A DNA stretch of 64,000 bases from Buttiauxella sp. B2 (GTDB lineage Bacteria; Pseudomonadota; Gammaproteobacteria; Enterobacterales; Enterobacteriaceae), in the NCBI RefSeq assembly GCF_006376615.1, contig NZ_VEXQ01000020.1:19931-83930 (forward strand), in the 5' to 3' direction. The translations under genes were made by a program, and so were the position numbers. Of this stretch, positions 28,052 to 39,581 are shown piece after piece (within the stretch, counting starts at the first letter, position 1; each line of letters starts with the position of its first letter). The notes beneath the pieces are model-generated. The model saw only the letters and a program-made list of their open reading frames with translations, made no database searches and was not told the DNA's origin.

Positions 28052-29509
28052 GTGTCTGAATTGTCTCAATTATCTCCGCAACCGCTGTGGGATATTTTTG
28101 CCAAAATCTGTTCTATTCCGCACCCTTCTTATCATGAAGAACAACTCGCGGAACATATTCTGTCCTGGGCAAAAGAAAAAGGCCTGCATGTTGAGCGCGA
28201 TCAGGTCGGTAATATCCTGATCCGTAAGCCTGCAACCACTGGCATGGAAAACCGTAAAGCGGTCGTCCTGCAAGCTCACCTTGATATGGTGCCGCAGAAA
28301 AACAACGACACTGTACATGATTTCACCAAAGACCCGATTCAACCGTACATTGACGGTGAATGGATTAAAGCCCGTGGTACAACACTGGGGGCTGATAACG
28401 GTATCGGTATGGCATCTGCATTAGCAGTACTGGCTGATGACTCCGTATCCCACGGTCCGCTAGAAGTTCTGCTGACCATGACTGAAGAAGCCGGTATGGA
28501 CGGTGCATTTGGTCTGCAAGCTGGCTGGCTGCAAGCTGATATTTTGATTAACACCGACTCCGAAGAAGAAGGTGAGATCTATATGGGTTGTGCAGGCGGG
28601 ATTGATTTTATCTCCACGCTGCCATTGCAACGTGAAGCAATCCCTGCGGGTTACGAAACCTATAAGCTGACTATCAAAGGTCTGAAAGGCGGCCACTCTG
28701 GTGGTGAAATCCATCTGGGTCTGGGCAACGCTAACAAATTACTGGCTCGTTTCCTGTTCGCTCATGTCGCAGAACTGGATGCTCGTCTTATTGATCTGAA
28801 CGGCGGCACGCTGCGTAACGCTATTCCACGTGAAGGTTTTGCTACCCTGGCAGTACCTGCGGACAAAGCTGCACAGCTGAAATCTTTGGCTAATGAGTTC
28901 CTGTCGATTCTGAAAAATGAACTGGCAGCGGTCGAGAAAAACATCACTGTTCTGGTTGAATCTGTAACGACTGACAAAAAAGCGCTGACCTCCAAAAGCC
29001 GTGACACCTTCCTGGGTCTGCTCAATGCAACACCAAATGGCGTTATCCGTAATTCCGACGCTGTGAAAGGCGTTGTGGAAACGTCACTGAACGTAGGTGT
29101 GGTCACAATGGCTGACGAAAGCGCAGAAATCATCTGCCTGATTCGCTCATTGATTGATAGCGGCAAAGACTATGTTGTTGGCATGCTCAATGCGCTGGGT
29201 CAACTTGCTGGTGCACAAACTGTTGCCAAGGGTAGCTACCCTGGCTGGCAACCGGATGCGAACTCACCGGTCATGCATCTGGTTCGCGAAACCTACCAGA
29301 AGCTGTTCAATAAGACACCGAATATCATGGTTATCCATGCGGGTCTGGAATGTGGTCTGTTTAAGAAACCGTATCCGGATATGGATATGGTTTCCATTGG
29401 GCCGACCATCACGGGTCCACACTCCCCTGATGAGCAAGTTCATATTGAAAGCGTGGGTCAATACTGGATCTTGCTGACTGAGTTGCTCAAAGCAATTCCA
29501 ACTAAGTAA
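28052..29509 (+). CDS. pepD: Aminoacyl-histidine dipeptidase (peptidase D)
   Basis: PepD is an M20 zinc dipeptidase that cleaves Xaa-His dipeptides such as carnosine. I choose GTG 28052, preceded by AAGGGG with 7-base spacing, giving 485 residues like E. coli, whose gene also starts with GTG; an in-frame ATG at 28034 adds six unmatched residues. Zinc-site residues visible are His76 and Asp78 (QAHLDMV), Asp115 (GADNG) and Glu145-Glu146 (TEEAGMDG). It is divergent from gpt. Confidence 0.95.
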   Translation: MSELSQLSPQPLWDIFAKICSIPHPSYHEEQLAEHILSWAKEKGLHVERDQVGNILIRKPATTGMENRKAVVLQAHLDMVPQKNNDTVHDFTKDPIQPYIDGEWIKARGTTLGADNGIGMASALAVLADDSVSHGPLEVLLTMTEEAGMDGAFGLQAGWLQADILINTDSEEEGEIYMGCAGGIDFISTLPLQREAIPAGYETYKLTIKGLKGGHSGGEIHLGLGNANKLLARFLFAHVAELDARLIDLNGGTLRNAIPREGFATLAVPADKAAQLKSLANEFLSILKNELAAVEKNITVLVESVTTDKKALTSKSRDTFLGLLNATPNGVIRNSDAVKGVVETSLNVGVVTMADESAEIICLIRSLIDSGKDYVVGMLNALGQLAGAQTVAKGSYPGWQPDANSPVMHLVRETYQKLFNKTPNIMVIHAGLECGLFKKPYPDMDMVSIGPTITGPHSPDEQVHIESVGQYWILLTELLKAIPTK

Positions 29510-29528
29510 TTCTGATACGTTTTTATCT

Positions 29529-29557
29529 AAACCCTCTCATTGAGAGGGTTTTTTTAT
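29529..29557. terminator. Terminator between pepD and dinB
   Basis: AAACCCTCTC (29529-29538) pairs with GAGAGGGTTT (29542-29551) with a 3-base loop and a T-run that overlaps the stop codon of the convergent dinB. Confidence 0.85.
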
Positions 29558-30609
29558 AGGCCGAGAACCAGCTGCCGTTCCATCTGTGGGTCCAGTAAAC
29601 TCACATGTAACCCCACCAGCCTTACGCCTCGCCCCCCTCGGCGCTCTTCCCATGTTTTCTTCGCCATTGTGATTAAATCGGCTTTGTTTAGCTGTGGCCA
29701 GACATGTTCCTGAGTGGTTTGCTGGAAATCATTAAACTTGAGCTTGATACCCTGGCGGGCAATCAGCAAATCGGGTCTTACCTTTTTAAGGCGCCTTTCA
29801 AGTTCGAAATAAAGTTGTTCAATGATGTCCTCACACTCCTGCCATTCATGGATATCTTCTGCCAACGTTTTTTCAACACCAACAGATTTTCGCTGCCGCT
29901 GGCTGTTTATCTCACGCTCGTCGATTCCAAGGCTTCGCTCCCACAACACGCGGCCGAATTTACCAAAACGTTTAAGTAACGAGGCCAAATCTGTCTTCTG
30001 CACATCAGCACAGGTACGTAATCCTAAACTTTCTAGTTTTCCCGCGGTGACTTTGCCGACACCCGGAATTTTTCCAAGTGGCAAGGTTTGCAAAAACGCA
30101 GGGATCTCCTCAGGAGTTATCACGAATTGCCCATTGGGTTTATTAAGGTCAGAAGCGATTTTGGCGAGAAATTTTACCGGCGCGATACCCGCTGAAGCGG
30201 TGAGGTTAAGTTCATCTGAAATAATTTGACGAATTTCCTTCGCCATTAGCGTTGCAGAACCCTGGCAGTTCAGGCTATCGGTGACATCCAGATAGGCCTC
30301 ATCCAATGACAGTGGCTCGATAAGTGTAGTGTAGCGGCTAAATATTTCACGGATGTGATTTGAAGCTTCTTTGTATGCGTCAAAGCGCCCTGGCAAAAGC
30401 GTCAGGTGCGGGCACAGTTTGAGGGCCATCGCAGTCGACATAGCACTGTGCACACCAAATTTCCGGGCCGGGTAATTTGCGGTACTGATGACACCACGGC
30501 GTTGTGCACTGCCACCAATTGCCAGTGGGACATCCTGCAACGCCGGGTTATCACGCATCTCTACAGCTGCAAAAAAACAGTCCATATCGACATGAATGAT
30601 TTTACGCAT
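29554..30609 (-). CDS. dinB: DNA polymerase IV
   Basis: DinB is the SOS-induced Y-family translesion polymerase. The 351-residue protein has the catalytic acids Asp8 ([12 protein letters not shown]) and Asp103-Glu104 (SLDEAYLDV), helix-hairpin-helix [13 protein letters not shown], and the C-terminal beta-clamp motif QLVLGL. A LexA box lies 24-39 bases upstream of the start. Confidence 0.96.
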   Translation of the reverse strand: MRKIIHVDMDCFFAAVEMRDNPALQDVPLAIGGSAQRRGVISTANYPARKFGVHSAMSTAMALKLCPHLTLLPGRFDAYKEASNHIREIFSRYTTLIEPLSLDEAYLDVTDSLNCQGSATLMAKEIRQIISDELNLTASAGIAPVKFLAKIASDLNKPNGQFVITPEEIPAFLQTLPLGKIPGVGKVTAGKLESLGLRTCADVQKTDLASLLKRFGKFGRVLWERSLGIDEREINSQRQRKSVGVEKTLAEDIHEWQECEDIIEQLYFELERRLKKVRPDLLIARQGIKLKFNDFQQTTQEHVWPQLNKADLITMAKKTWEERRGGRGVRLVGLHVSLLDPQMERQLVLGL

Positions 30610-30632
30610 ACTTGTTCACACCAGTTACATTA

Positions 30633-30648
30633 CTGGATAAGTATACAG
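30633..30648 (-). promoter_or_regulatory. LexA (SOS) box of dinB
   Basis: On the minus strand the sequence is CTGTATACTTATCCAG, matching the CTGT-N8-ACAG consensus except for the last half (CCAG), just as the E. coli dinB box does. It lies directly upstream of dinB. Confidence 0.85.
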
Positions 30649-30680
30649 TTAAATTATTGCGAGAGGAAAGTATTCAGAAA

Positions 30681-30710
30681 AGAAAACCTCCCGACAATAC
30701 GGGAGGTTTT
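30681..30710 (-). terminator. Terminator of the nqr operon
   Basis: AAAACCTCCCG (30683-30693) pairs with CGGGAGGTTTT (30700-30710). On the minus strand it follows nqrM by 7 bases and leads into TTTTCTTTTC. Confidence 0.85.
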
Positions 30711-30717
30711 TAGAGTC

Positions 30718-30942
30718 TTACAAGATGCGGTTTTGCTGAAGTTTTTCCTGCCGCTCAGCCTTCGCGATGCGTTTTTTGCGTGCATCGCACGGTTCAGGGC
30801 AATTACAAACTTTCTCCATGCCAAGTGCAGCAATGCCACCACAGCTACCCTGAAGCGTTTTGCGCTTCACGATAAAGCCCAGTGACATACCCAATATCAC
30901 CAGAAGAAAAATAACGAAAGTGGCTAAAAATACTGTCAGCAT
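30718..30942 (-). CDS. nqrM: Na+-NQR maturation protein NqrM
   Basis: NqrM (DUF539) is needed for correct assembly of the Na+-translocating NADH:quinone reductase, probably by delivering iron to it. The 74-residue protein has one N-terminal membrane helix (about residues 3-25), then four cysteines (34, 46, 48, 52) in GSCGGIAALG and CNCPEPCD, then a basic tail. It starts 12 bp after the nqrF stop and is the last gene of the operon. The apbE gene often found between nqrF and nqrM is absent. Confidence 0.92.
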   Translation of the reverse strand: MLTVFLATFVIFLLVILGMSLGFIVKRKTLQGSCGGIAALGMEKVCNCPEPCDARKKRIAKAERQEKLQQNRIL

Positions 30943-30953
30943 AAGCGCTCCCG

Positions 30954-32177
30954 TCAGCCGCCAAAGTCGTCAAGCATGATGTTTTCATCCTCAACACCCA
31001 GGTCTTTAAGCATTTTGATAACGGCAGCATTCATCATCGGTGGTCCACACATATAGAACTCACAGTCTTCTGGCGCTGGATGGTTACGAAGATAGTTTTC
31101 CAACAATACGTTGTGAATGAAGCCAGTATAACCCGTCCAGTTATCTTCTGGCTGTGGATCAGAAAGCGCCACATTGAACGTAAAGTTCGGGTTTTCCTGT
31201 GCCAGTTTTTCAAACTCTTCTTCATAGAACATCTCACGCAAAGATCGAGCGCCATACCAGAAACTGATTTTACGCGTGCTATGAAGGCGTTTGAACTGGT
31301 CGAAGATGTGTGAACGCATTGGAGCCATACCTGCGCCTCCACCAATGAACACCATTTCTGCGTCCGTATCTTTGGCAAAGAATTCACCAAACGGCCCCGA
31401 AATCGTCACTTTGTCGCCCGCTTTCAGCGACCAGATATACGAGGACATGATGCCAGGAGGTGCATCCGGCACATTCGGTGGCGGTGTAGCAATACGCACG
31501 TTCAGCATGATAATGCCTTTCTCATCCGGATAGTTCGCCATGGAATAGGCACGAACGCAGGGTTCTTTAACCACAGACTTGAAACGGAAGATATTAAACT
31601 TATCCCAGTCTCCTCGATATTCCTGCGGAACATCAAAGTCCTGGTAGTTAACTTCATGAGGCGGGCTTTCAATCTGGATATAACCACCCGCACGGAACGG
31701 CACCACGTCGCCATCAGGAATACGCAGTTTGAGCTCTTTAATGAAAGTGGCTTTGTTATCGTTGGAGATAACTTCACACTCCCATTTTTTGACGCCAAAG
31801 ATCTCTTCTGGCAGCTCAATTTTCATGTCCTGCTTAACTGCAACCTGACAGGCAAGACGGCAGCCCTCTTTCGCTTCACGTTTGGTGATATGCGAAAGTT
31901 CGGTAGGAAGAATATCGCCACCACCTTCTTTAACCGTCACACGGCACTGCCCGCACGAACCACCACCACCACAAGCAGAGGAGATAAAAATCCCCTGGTT
32001 TGAGAGCGTATTGAGCAGCTTGTCACCCGCCGGAGCATGAAACTGTTTGTCTGCTTCGTTGTTAATCTCAATCAGCACATCGCCGGAGTTCACAAGCTTT
32101 GACTTGGCAAACAAAATCAATAGAGCCAGAGCCAAAACAATCAGCGTGAACATCACCACGCCAAGAATAATTTCCAT
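30954..32177 (-). CDS. nqrF: Na+-NQR subunit F
   Basis: NqrF is the NADH-oxidising entry subunit of Na+-NQR. The 407-residue protein has an N-terminal membrane helix and then a 2Fe-2S ferredoxin domain with Cys69, Cys75 and Cys78 ([11 protein letters not shown]) plus Cys110. A ferredoxin-reductase-type FAD domain (YSMANYP near residue 210) and an NADH domain ([11 protein letters not shown] and the C-terminal YMCGPPMM) follow. All cofactor motifs are intact. Confidence 0.96.
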   Translation of the reverse strand: MEIILGVVMFTLIVLALALLILFAKSKLVNSGDVLIEINNEADKQFHAPAGDKLLNTLSNQGIFISSACGGGGSCGQCRVTVKEGGGDILPTELSHITKREAKEGCRLACQVAVKQDMKIELPEEIFGVKKWECEVISNDNKATFIKELKLRIPDGDVVPFRAGGYIQIESPPHEVNYQDFDVPQEYRGDWDKFNIFRFKSVVKEPCVRAYSMANYPDEKGIIMLNVRIATPPPNVPDAPPGIMSSYIWSLKAGDKVTISGPFGEFFAKDTDAEMVFIGGGAGMAPMRSHIFDQFKRLHSTRKISFWYGARSLREMFYEEEFEKLAQENPNFTFNVALSDPQPEDNWTGYTGFIHNVLLENYLRNHPAPEDCEFYMCGPPMMNAAVIKMLKDLGVEDENIMLDDFGG

Positions 32178-32189
32178 ACGTTTTCGCCC

Positions 32190-32786
32190 TTATAGCTGCA
32201 CACCGGAGAATGACATAAAGCCCAGTGCCATCAATCCAGTGGTGATAAAGGTAATGCCTAAGCCTCGCAATCCTGCGGGCACATTGGCATATTTCATTTT
32301 CTCGCGGATACCTGCCAACGCGACAATTGCCAGCATCCAACCCACACCGGACCCCACACCGTAAACAATTGATTCGCCAAAGCTATAATCGCGCTGCACC
32401 ATGAACGACACGCCACCAAAAATTGCGCAGTTAACGGTGATAAGCGGCAGGAAGATACCCAACGCGTTGTAAAGTGCCGGGAAGAAACGATCGAGGATCA
32501 TTTCAAGGATTTGTACCAGTGCGGCAATAACACCAATGAAGGTGATAAAGTTGAGGAAGCTAAGGTCAACCCCCTCTACCAACGCACCGTCACGAAGCAC
32601 CAAGTTATAAACCAGGTTATTCGCCGGAACGGCAATCCCTAAAACAACGGTAACCGCGATACCTAAACCAAATGCAGTAGAAACCTTCTTGGAAACTGCA
32701 AGGAAGGTACACATGCCAAGGAAGAACGCGAGTGCCATGTTTTCAATAAACACGGCACGCACAAACAGACTAATCATATGTTCCAT
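32190..32786 (-). CDS. nqrE: Na+-NQR subunit E
   Basis: NqrE is a 198-residue, six-helix integral membrane subunit. With NqrD it forms the pseudo-symmetric core that holds an iron centre through conserved cysteines; here [12 protein letters not shown] and [10 protein letters not shown] supply them. It starts 6 bp after nqrD. Length and position within the operon agree with the family. Confidence 0.95.
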   Translation of the reverse strand: MEHMISLFVRAVFIENMALAFFLGMCTFLAVSKKVSTAFGLGIAVTVVLGIAVPANNLVYNLVLRDGALVEGVDLSFLNFITFIGVIAALVQILEMILDRFFPALYNALGIFLPLITVNCAIFGGVSFMVQRDYSFGESIVYGVGSGVGWMLAIVALAGIREKMKYANVPAGLRGLGITFITTGLMALGFMSFSGVQL

Positions 32787-32792
32787 AGTCAG

Positions 32793-33431
32793 TTAGTCCT
32801 TTTCCTGCTGCGCAGGCTTCAGCGTGCGCAGGGCCCATATCAACAGGCCGATAATAAAGAACGCACTCGGTGCCAGCAGGAACATCCCGTTTGGCTGATA
32901 CCAGCCACCGTTCTGTACCGTTTCTAACACCGTGATACCAAACAATTTACCACTACCGATAAGCTCACGCAGGAAGCCAACCAACAGCAGAATTACGCCA
33001 TATCCCAAGCCATTACCAATTCCATCCATAAAGCTTGCCAGTGGCGGTGACTTCATGGCGTAGGCTTCTGCACGCCCCATTACGATACAGTTAGTAATGA
33101 TCAAGCCAACGAATACCGACAGTTGCTTGGAAATTTCGTAAGCGTAAGCACGCAGAATCTGATCAACTACGATAACTAATGAAGCAATGATCGCCATCTG
33201 CACGATGATTCGGACACTGTTTGGAATCAGGTTGCGGATCATTGAGATAAACATGCTGGAAAACGCTGTTACCACGGTCACCGCAATAGTCATTACGAAG
33301 GCCGTTTCCAGTTTCGTCGTCACCGCCAGCGCCGAGCAGACACCGAGTATTTGCAAGGCAATTGGGTTGTTATCCACCAACGGGCTAACCAGTACCCGTT
33401 TAACCTCTTTCATGTCTGAAATATCAGCCAT
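32793..33431 (-). CDS. nqrD: Na+-NQR subunit D
   Basis: NqrD is a six-helix membrane subunit homologous to NqrE, with matching cysteine motifs [10 protein letters not shown] and [12 protein letters not shown]. Starting at ATG 33431 it has 212 residues. The start overlaps the nqrC stop by 8 bases, indicating translational coupling; an eight-residue upstream extension is not supported. Confidence 0.95.
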   Translation of the reverse strand: MADISDMKEVKRVLVSPLVDNNPIALQILGVCSALAVTTKLETAFVMTIAVTVVTAFSSMFISMIRNLIPNSVRIIVQMAIIASLVIVVDQILRAYAYEISKQLSVFVGLIITNCIVMGRAEAYAMKSPPLASFMDGIGNGLGYGVILLLVGFLRELIGSGKLFGITVLETVQNGGWYQPNGMFLLAPSAFFIIGLLIWALRTLKPAQQEKD

Positions 33432-34218
33432 TGTTGAGCGCTCCTTCACGAACATGTTTCAGGAAGGGTCCAAAACCGAGCTCGCCCATCCAGAAATCAA
33501 AAGTGTGTTGTACCCCGTTTGCAGTCAGTGTGGCACCGGATAAACCATCTACCCCGTACTCATCTCCCTGACGCGCACCACCTTTTACAACGCGGATTGC
33601 AGGCTTCCCGCTATCATCAATTAGCTTTTTGCCAATCCACTGAGCGCGCCAGTTTGGATTTTCAATTTCACCACCCAAACCTGGGGTTTCACCCTGATCG
33701 TAGTAAGTGATGCCTTTTACCGTCCGGCCATCAGTTTGCAGGGAAACAAAGGCATACATCATCGACCACAAACCTTTGCCATACACAGGCAATACAACTT
33801 CCTGCACTTTGTTTTGCTCATCACGAACCAGATAAATTTCGACGATATTGCTGCGATATTTTATCCCGGCACGGTCTTCACTTGAGGAAAGAGTCACGCT
33901 CTGTTCAGGGTCACGCAGTGCTGCTGCCTGGTCAAATTTAGACGAGTCCTTATCCAGCAACTCACCACTTTTAAGATCTAACAAACGCGGAGTGATGCGT
34001 GATTGATAGATTGCTTTGACATCTTCACCGGTCATTTTAGGTGTTGCTAAGCCTGCAACATCCAGGATATTGCGCTGCTTATCGAGTGCTTTTTGCTCCT
34101 GCTGGCGAGCTTTAAGCCCAACAGCTGAACCCGCCACCACGACTGAGCACACCAGGCAAAGCACCAGCACCACCAGCAGTGTTCTGCCGATGCTATCGTT
34201 ACTTTTTACTTCAGCCAC
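33424..34218 (-). CDS. nqrC: Na+-NQR subunit C
   Basis: NqrC carries a covalently bound FMN. Translation starts at GTG 34218, preceded by GGAGGA, and the first 8 bases overlap the end of nqrB. The 264-residue protein has one membrane helix (about residues 11-34) and a periplasmic FMN-binding domain with the flavinylation motif DGLSGAT, the acceptor being Thr230. Attachment needs the transferase ApbE, which is not encoded here. Confidence 0.95.
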   Translation of the reverse strand: MAEVKSNDSIGRTLLVVLVLCLVCSVVVAGSAVGLKARQQEQKALDKQRNILDVAGLATPKMTGEDVKAIYQSRITPRLLDLKSGELLDKDSSKFDQAAALRDPEQSVTLSSSEDRAGIKYRSNIVEIYLVRDEQNKVQEVVLPVYGKGLWSMMYAFVSLQTDGRTVKGITYYDQGETPGLGGEIENPNWRAQWIGKKLIDDSGKPAIRVVKGGARQGDEYGVDGLSGATLTANGVQHTFDFWMGELGFGPFLKHVREGALNNG

Positions 34219-35449
34219 GCGACTTCCTCCGCTTAATATTGGCTTGCACCACCAGGTAATCGAACAATGGTGCAAAGAGGTTGGCGAACAGAATCGCCAG
34301 CATCATCCCTTCTGGATAGGCCGGGTTTACAACACGAATCAATACACACATCACGCCGATGAGTGCTCCGTACCACCATTTACCTTTATTGGTAAACGAG
34401 GCAGAAACGGGGTCTGTAGCCATGAACATCATGCCAAAGGCAAAACCACCCAGCACCAGGTGCCAATACCACGGCATTGCAAACAGAGGATTTGTTGCAG
34501 AACCAATGAAGTTAAACAGGGTCGCAGTGGCAATCATACCGAGCAAGACACCCGCAACGATGCGCCAGGAAGCAACACGACCAAACAGGATAATCGCACC
34601 ACCAATAAGGATCATCAGTGTTGAAACTTCACCGATAGAACCCGGGATATTGCCAAGGAAAGCATCCATCCAGGTGACCGGTTGGCCAGTACCAACATTG
34701 ACCAAACCTTCGCTTCCACCGTTCGCCCATTGGGAAAGTGGTGTTGCGCCAGAAAAACCATCAGCCGCAGTCCAGACTAAATCCCCAGAGATTTGTGCCG
34801 GGTATGCGAAGAACAGAAATGCACGGCCAGCCAAGGCAGGGTTCAGGAAGTTACGACCCGTACCGCCGAAGATCTCTTTAGCAATGACCACACCGAAAGT
34901 GATACCAAGTGCGGCTTGCCACAAAGGCAACGTTGGAGGAACTACCAGCGCAAACAAAATAGAGGTAACGAAGAAACCTTCGTTGACTTCATGTTTGCGG
35001 ATGATGGCGAACAAGACTTCCCAGAAACCACCCACCAAAAATACAGTGATATAGATAGGGAGGAAGAAAACAGCTCCCAGGGTCATCATGCTTAGCCAAC
35101 CAGCATCAGGTGTGAAGTTCACCCCTAGCCACTGAGCCACAACATAGTGCCAGTCAGATGAAATAACCTGCTGGAGCTGCTCTGCAGCGTACATTTTGTT
35201 CAGTGCAGGAATGGTTTGTAAACCGACGTTGTACATGCCCCAGAACATGGCTGGGAACACCGCAAACCACACCAGGATCATCATGCGTTTCAAATCGATT
35301 GCATCACGAACGTGGGAGGCTCCAGGCGTTACGATGCCTGGCGTGTAAAACAGTGTCGCCGTCGCTTCAAAGAGCGGGTAATACTTTTCTAGCTTTCCGC
35401 CTTGTGTAAAGTGCGGCTCTAGTTTTTCAAATAAATGCTTCAAGCCCAT
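34211..35449 (-). CDS. nqrB: Na+-NQR subunit B
   Basis: NqrB is the large membrane subunit with covalent FMN, riboflavin and the quinone site. The 412-residue protein has about ten helices, and the flavinylation motif DGFSGAT places the acceptor at Thr236, the same number as in Vibrio cholerae NqrB. It starts 3 bases after the nqrA stop. Confidence 0.96.
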   Translation of the reverse strand: MGLKHLFEKLEPHFTQGGKLEKYYPLFEATATLFYTPGIVTPGASHVRDAIDLKRMMILVWFAVFPAMFWGMYNVGLQTIPALNKMYAAEQLQQVISSDWHYVVAQWLGVNFTPDAGWLSMMTLGAVFFLPIYITVFLVGGFWEVLFAIIRKHEVNEGFFVTSILFALVVPPTLPLWQAALGITFGVVIAKEIFGGTGRNFLNPALAGRAFLFFAYPAQISGDLVWTAADGFSGATPLSQWANGGSEGLVNVGTGQPVTWMDAFLGNIPGSIGEVSTLMILIGGAIILFGRVASWRIVAGVLLGMIATATLFNFIGSATNPLFAMPWYWHLVLGGFAFGMMFMATDPVSASFTNKGKWWYGALIGVMCVLIRVVNPAYPEGMMLAILFANLFAPLFDYLVVQANIKRRKSRG

Positions 35450-35452
35450 GAC

Positions 35453-36796
35453 TTATCCTTCCTGCTCGATGCGGGTTAATACCTCGCGTAGCACCGGGCC
35501 ATACTCATATTTCCCAGGGCAAACATAGGTACAAAGCGCCAAATCTTCTTCGTCCAACTCCAGACATCCCAACGCCTGAGCGCTGTCTGTGTCTCCCGCC
35601 AGTAAATCGCGCAATAACATCGTTGGCAGAATATCCAGTGGCATAACACGTTCATAGTTGCCGATTGGCACCATGGAGCGCTCACCGCCATTGGTATCTG
35701 TTGAGAAGTTAAATAATTTATGCTTCAGGAAGTGACCGATAGTGGTACGCGTAATCGAATATTTATCGGCGCCAGGCATTACCCAACCAAACAATTCCTT
35801 TTCACGCCCTTCTTTCAGAACGGTGACCTGCAAATGGAAACGACCGAGCCAGGCCCGTGGGCCGGCAGCAATTGTTCCACTTAGCACGGAACCAGAAATG
35901 ACACGGTTTTCACCGTCTTCGAGTTCACCCGCCGTAAGCGTTTCCAGCGAAGCGCCTAAACGAGTCCGAATTAGACGTGGTTTTTTAACCTGTGGTCCGG
36001 CTAACGCAATGACACGTTCAGTCCACAATTCACCTTCAACAAACAGTTTCCCGATGGCAATCACATCTTGGTAGTTAAGGTGCCATACGGTTTTTTGCAG
36101 GCTGACTGGCTCCAGGAAATGGATGTGTGTACCCACTAAGCCAGCAGGATGAGGGCCTGCGAATTCATTAAAAGCGACTTGCCCTGCACTATGGCCGCCC
36201 AACTTACCGCCACCAGCCTGACAAACATGGACTTTTCCGTCGGTCAGTCGGGATAACAACATTAAGCCCGCATCAAACATTTCGCGATGTGCGCGAATAA
36301 TCGGTTGCGGATCGGCGGCCAGTGGATTGGTATCCATCGCCGTGACAAAAATAGCGGCAGGAACACTGGCAGGTTGCGGAGTTTTACTGAAAGGCCGTGT
36401 ACGAAACGCTGTCCATAATCCAGAAGCCAACAATTGCGCCTGAACGGTTTCACGTGCCAACTTGGCAAGGTTTTCCGGAGCAAAACGTTCGAAAACGACC
36501 TGCTCATCACCTTGAACCTCTATAACCAGAGATTGCAGTACACGACGTTCACCACGATTAATCGCAGCCACCGTTCCACTTGCAGGTGCGGTAAAGAACA
36601 CACCTGGATTTGTTTTATCTTCGAAGAGAGGCTGACCTTTCAATACCTTGTCGCCTTCCTGCACCAGCATGGAGGGACGCATACCGACATACTCTTCACC
36701 GAGTAGAGCCACTAAAGGTATCGCTGGACCGTCATGGATTTGCTGTTCCGGCAGACCGGCAATAGGCAAATCCAGACCTTTTTTGATTTTTATCAT
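35453..36796 (-). CDS. nqrA: Na+-NQR subunit A
   Basis: NqrA is the cytoplasmic subunit associated with quinone binding. The 447-residue sequence starts [16 protein letters not shown] and has a biotinyl/lipoyl-like segment ([15 protein letters not shown]), the family block [13 protein letters not shown], and a C-terminal [15 protein letters not shown]. It is the first gene of nqrABCDEF-nqrM. The upstream 484 bp must contain the operon promoter. Confidence 0.96.
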   Translation of the reverse strand: MIKIKKGLDLPIAGLPEQQIHDGPAIPLVALLGEEYVGMRPSMLVQEGDKVLKGQPLFEDKTNPGVFFTAPASGTVAAINRGERRVLQSLVIEVQGDEQVVFERFAPENLAKLARETVQAQLLASGLWTAFRTRPFSKTPQPASVPAAIFVTAMDTNPLAADPQPIIRAHREMFDAGLMLLSRLTDGKVHVCQAGGGKLGGHSAGQVAFNEFAGPHPAGLVGTHIHFLEPVSLQKTVWHLNYQDVIAIGKLFVEGELWTERVIALAGPQVKKPRLIRTRLGASLETLTAGELEDGENRVISGSVLSGTIAAGPRAWLGRFHLQVTVLKEGREKELFGWVMPGADKYSITRTTIGHFLKHKLFNFSTDTNGGERSMVPIGNYERVMPLDILPTMLLRDLLAGDTDSAQALGCLELDEEDLALCTYVCPGKYEYGPVLREVLTRIEQEG

Positions 36797-37280
36797 AAGG
36801 TTATCACGTTTAAAATTGGCTTAAACATACCGACAAAAACTGTAGCCGACAACGGATGGGTCGAAACACGGTTCAACCGATGTGACATATAAGGCAGATG
36901 AAAAAAGGAAACGCATCCATTCACTATTGCGAGAGGGAGAGTTAAGTCGCCCAGAACAACGGGACAACTGACTTAAGGAAAGTTTCCATTCTTATCCGCA
37001 GGTCAACATTCGCAGAGGATTTTAGCATCATTAGGCCTCAAAAGTGGCAGAAATCAGCACAGTGATATGCAGCAATGCGAGCTGTTACGCAAAAAGCTGA
37101 CTCTTGTGGTTTGCTTACATATTACCTAACTGCTAAATATGTCTGAAAACGTTTCTATTCAAGCTTGCGAAAATTCAGAACGATGCTAATGTGAGCGCTC
37201 CTAATCCAGAGTATTCTGATTTCGGGTCTCTTTTTGCCGTCCTGGCATTTGGTATAAGTTTTATCAAGGAATAAAGCAGT
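36797..37280. promoter_or_regulatory. Divergent intergenic region nqrA / yafK
   Basis: These 484 bp hold no convincing gene, RNA or terminator. They separate the divergent nqr operon and yafK. An imperfect dyad CATATT-N12-AATATG lies at 37118-37141. AAGGAA before the yafK ATG is a good ribosome site. E. coli has lafU, yafL-N, dinJ-yafQ and other genes between dinB and yafK; none remain here. Confidence 0.45.
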
Positions 37281-38018
37281 ATGCGTAAGATCGCACTCGT
37301 TATTGCGATGCTTCTGATGCCGTTCATGTCGTTTGCCAGCTTATTGAGCGGCAACACGTCAGCCGCGCCTGTCAGTAAAGAATTCAAGCAACAACTTATG
37401 GGCTCTCCTGTTTATATTCAGATATTTAAGGAAGAGCGCACGCTAGAGTTATATGTGAAGATGGGCGAACAGTATCAACTGCTCGACAGCTATAAGATCT
37501 GTAACTATTCCGGTGGGCTAGGTCCTAAACAACGTCAGGGTGATTTTAAAAGCCCTGAAGGTTTTTATAATGTGAGCCGTAGCCAGCTAAAACCTGATAG
37601 CCGTTTCTATAAAGCCATTAACATTGGCTTCCCGAACGAATTTGATCGTTCTCATGGTTATCAAGGGCAATATCTGATGATTCACGGTGCTTGTGTGTCT
37701 ATTGGCTGCTATGCCATGACTGACAACAACATTGATGAGATTTTCCAGTTTGTAACTGGTGCACTGGTATTCGGCCAACCAAGCGTGCAAGTCAGCATCT
37801 ACCCGTTCCGTATGACGGACGCTAACATGCAACGCCACAAGTATTCTTACTACATCAACTTCTGGAAACAACTGAAACCAGGTTATGACTACTTTACGGC
37901 GAATCACCAACCGCCGGGGGTTTCAGTTATCGGCGGGAATTATGTGATAAGTAAGCCGGTTGCGCCGACAACACAACCGCAGTTGGCGTCAAACTACACG
38001 CTCCCCGAGACAAAATAA
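37281..38018 (+). CDS. yafK: L,D-transpeptidase-fold protein YafK (LdtF/DpaA)
   Basis: This periplasmic YkuD-domain protein matches E. coli YafK, reported to release Braun lipoprotein from peptidoglycan rather than to cross-link. The 245 residues include a signal peptide (about 1-19, ending SFA) and the catalytic motif with His135 and Cys143 in [12 protein letters not shown]. The 3' end overlaps the convergent yafJ by 30 bp. Confidence 0.94.
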   Translation: MRKIALVIAMLLMPFMSFASLLSGNTSAAPVSKEFKQQLMGSPVYIQIFKEERTLELYVKMGEQYQLLDSYKICNYSGGLGPKQRQGDFKSPEGFYNVSRSQLKPDSRFYKAINIGFPNEFDRSHGYQGQYLMIHGACVSIGCYAMTDNNIDEIFQFVTGALVFGQPSVQVSIYPFRMTDANMQRHKYSYYINFWKQLKPGYDYFTANHQPPGVSVIGGNYVISKPVAPTTQPQLASNYTLPETK

Positions 38019-38756
38019 TTCCGACTCGCCTGGTGCAATTTTGTGCCAGGTTTCGTTACCGGTAAGAGGTTGTGTAGCAATCACAGTGACCACATCATTG
38101 AGTGTGGTCTCTTCTTGAAAGTCGATTTCCACATCCTGATCCAACAGCTTTGCCACTCCAAATGGGGCTCGACGGGTTATCCAATATAAATTGGTAGAGC
38201 AAAACGCCATCACGTAACGCCCATCAGACAACAACATGTTAAAGACGCCTTTCTCACGCAACTCCACTGCAAGTTCAGTGATATAGCGAAACACCGCCTG
38301 CATATTGCCAGGGGTTCGTGGATAACGTTGGGTTAGCTTATGAAGCAGCCAGCAAAATGCTTGTTCGCTATCAGTTTCGCCAATCGGACGAAATGGCCCA
38401 GTGTCGAGAGAGCGATGACCTTTAAGTTGACCGTTGTGAGCGTAGGTCCAATTGCGCCCCCATAACTCACGCGTGAAGGGGTGCGTATTTTCTAGCGCGA
38501 CTTTTCCGCGATTCGCCTGACGGATATGCGCCACCACAGAACACGATTTGATGGGATAGTCCTGCACTAACTTAGCGATGGGTGAGTTAAAGCTGGGTTG
38601 TGGATCTTTAAACGTACGGCAACCTTTACCTTCATAGAAGGTAATTCCCCAGCCATCTTTATGCGGCCCTGTTCCTCCGCCACGCTGCACCAATCCGGTA
38701 AAACTAAAGCAAATATCCGTTGGTACATTGGCGCTCATCCCGAGCAGTTCGCACAT
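37989..38756 (-). CDS. yafJ: Class II glutamine amidotransferase-like protein YafJ
   Basis: This 255-residue Ntn-hydrolase-fold protein has the N-terminal nucleophile Cys2 ([14 protein letters not shown]) exposed after Met removal, and family blocks [34 protein letters not shown] and GETDSEQAF. It has no attached synthase domain, so the acceptor substrate is unknown. It is convergent with yafK, with overlapping 3' ends, as in E. coli. Confidence 0.92.
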   Translation of the reverse strand: MCELLGMSANVPTDICFSFTGLVQRGGGTGPHKDGWGITFYEGKGCRTFKDPQPSFNSPIAKLVQDYPIKSCSVVAHIRQANRGKVALENTHPFTRELWGRNWTYAHNGQLKGHRSLDTGPFRPIGETDSEQAFCWLLHKLTQRYPRTPGNMQAVFRYITELAVELREKGVFNMLLSDGRYVMAFCSTNLYWITRRAPFGVAKLLDQDVEIDFQEETTLNDVVTVIATQPLTGNETWHKIAPGESELFCLGERVV

Positions 38757-38792
38757 CTTAACCTCCCACCACTTGAACCCACTCTCAGCTAA

Positions 38793-38813
38793 CCCTCTCC
38801 CGGTGGGAGAGGG
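38793..38813. repeat. Short GC-rich palindrome between yafJ and gmhA
   Basis: CCCTCTCCC (38793-38801) and GGGAGAGGG (38805-38813) form a perfect hairpin with a GGT loop. It follows the gmhA stop and may end that transcript. Similar CCCTCTCCC...GGGAGAGGG hairpins recur between enterobacterial genes. Confidence 0.6.
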
Positions 38814-38823
38814 AATGACCAGG

Positions 38824-39405
38824 TTAAGCCTTGACCATCTCTTTTTCGATAAGTTGGATCAGGATATGAATCACTTTGATGTGAATTTCCTGAATACGGT
38901 CAGCGTAACCGAAGTGTGGCACACGAATTTCGATATCCGCGCTACCATCCATCTTGCCGCCGTCTTTCCCGGTCAAGGTGATGACTTTCATGCCTTTAGC
39001 ACGTGCAGCTTCAATCGCTTTGATAACGTTGCCGGAGTTACCTGAAGTGGAGATCCCCAGTAACACATCGCCTTCACGCCCTACCGCTTCAATATAACGA
39101 GAGAAGATATAGTCGTAGCCAAAATCGTTACTGACACAAGAGATGTGGCTGACATCAGAAATCGCGATAGCCGGATAACCCGGACGGTTTTCACGGTAGC
39201 GACCTGTCAGTTCTTCAGCAAAATGCATGGCATCACAATGTGAGCCACCATTGCCGCAAGATAAAACTTTGCCACCCGCTTTGAAGCTATCAGCCAGCAG
39301 TACCGCCGCGCGCTGGATTGCATGAATGTTAGCGTCATCTTTCAGGAAGTTAGCCAGCGTTTCTGCCGCTTCATTCAATTCGTTACGAATAAGATCCTGG
39401 TACAT
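38824..39405 (-). CDS. gmhA: Sedoheptulose-7-phosphate isomerase
   Basis: GmhA converts sedoheptulose-7-phosphate to D-glycero-D-manno-heptose-7-phosphate, the first step of LPS heptose synthesis. From ATG 39405 ([20 protein letters not shown]) it has 193 residues and is nearly identical to E. coli GmhA. The SIS-domain motifs [14 protein letters not shown] and [11 protein letters not shown] are present. It is divergent from fadE. Confidence 0.96.
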   Translation of the reverse strand: MYQDLIRNELNEAAETLANFLKDDANIHAIQRAAVLLADSFKAGGKVLSCGNGGSHCDAMHFAEELTGRYRENRPGYPAIAISDVSHISCVSNDFGYDYIFSRYIEAVGREGDVLLGISTSGNSGNVIKAIEAARAKGMKVITLTGKDGGKMDGSADIEIRVPHFGYADRIQEIHIKVIHILIQLIEKEMVKA

Positions 39406-39581
39406 GAGGATGTCCTTCAGTATTTTTCGATTGAGTAAACCTAAGCAGTTTACCGGATAGCGCGAGAAGCGCCATATCCTCCTGCTTTTGCTGTTCTTTG
39501 CGTTAACAATGTGAGCAAGGTTGTAATTATTTTGTGAACATATTGCTAAAAAAAACCACATGAACTAAAACAAATATATCC

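Noticed and set aside
34359..35054. 231-codon plus-strand frame inside nqrB
   Set aside because: It is antisense to conserved nqrB membrane helices; the peptide is rich in Pro, Thr and Lys and looks like a shadow. The same holds for 34016-34624.
36797..37280. Possible small RNA between nqrA and yafK
   Set aside because: There is no promoter plus terminator pair and no stable hairpin with a T-run; only a weak dyad was seen.
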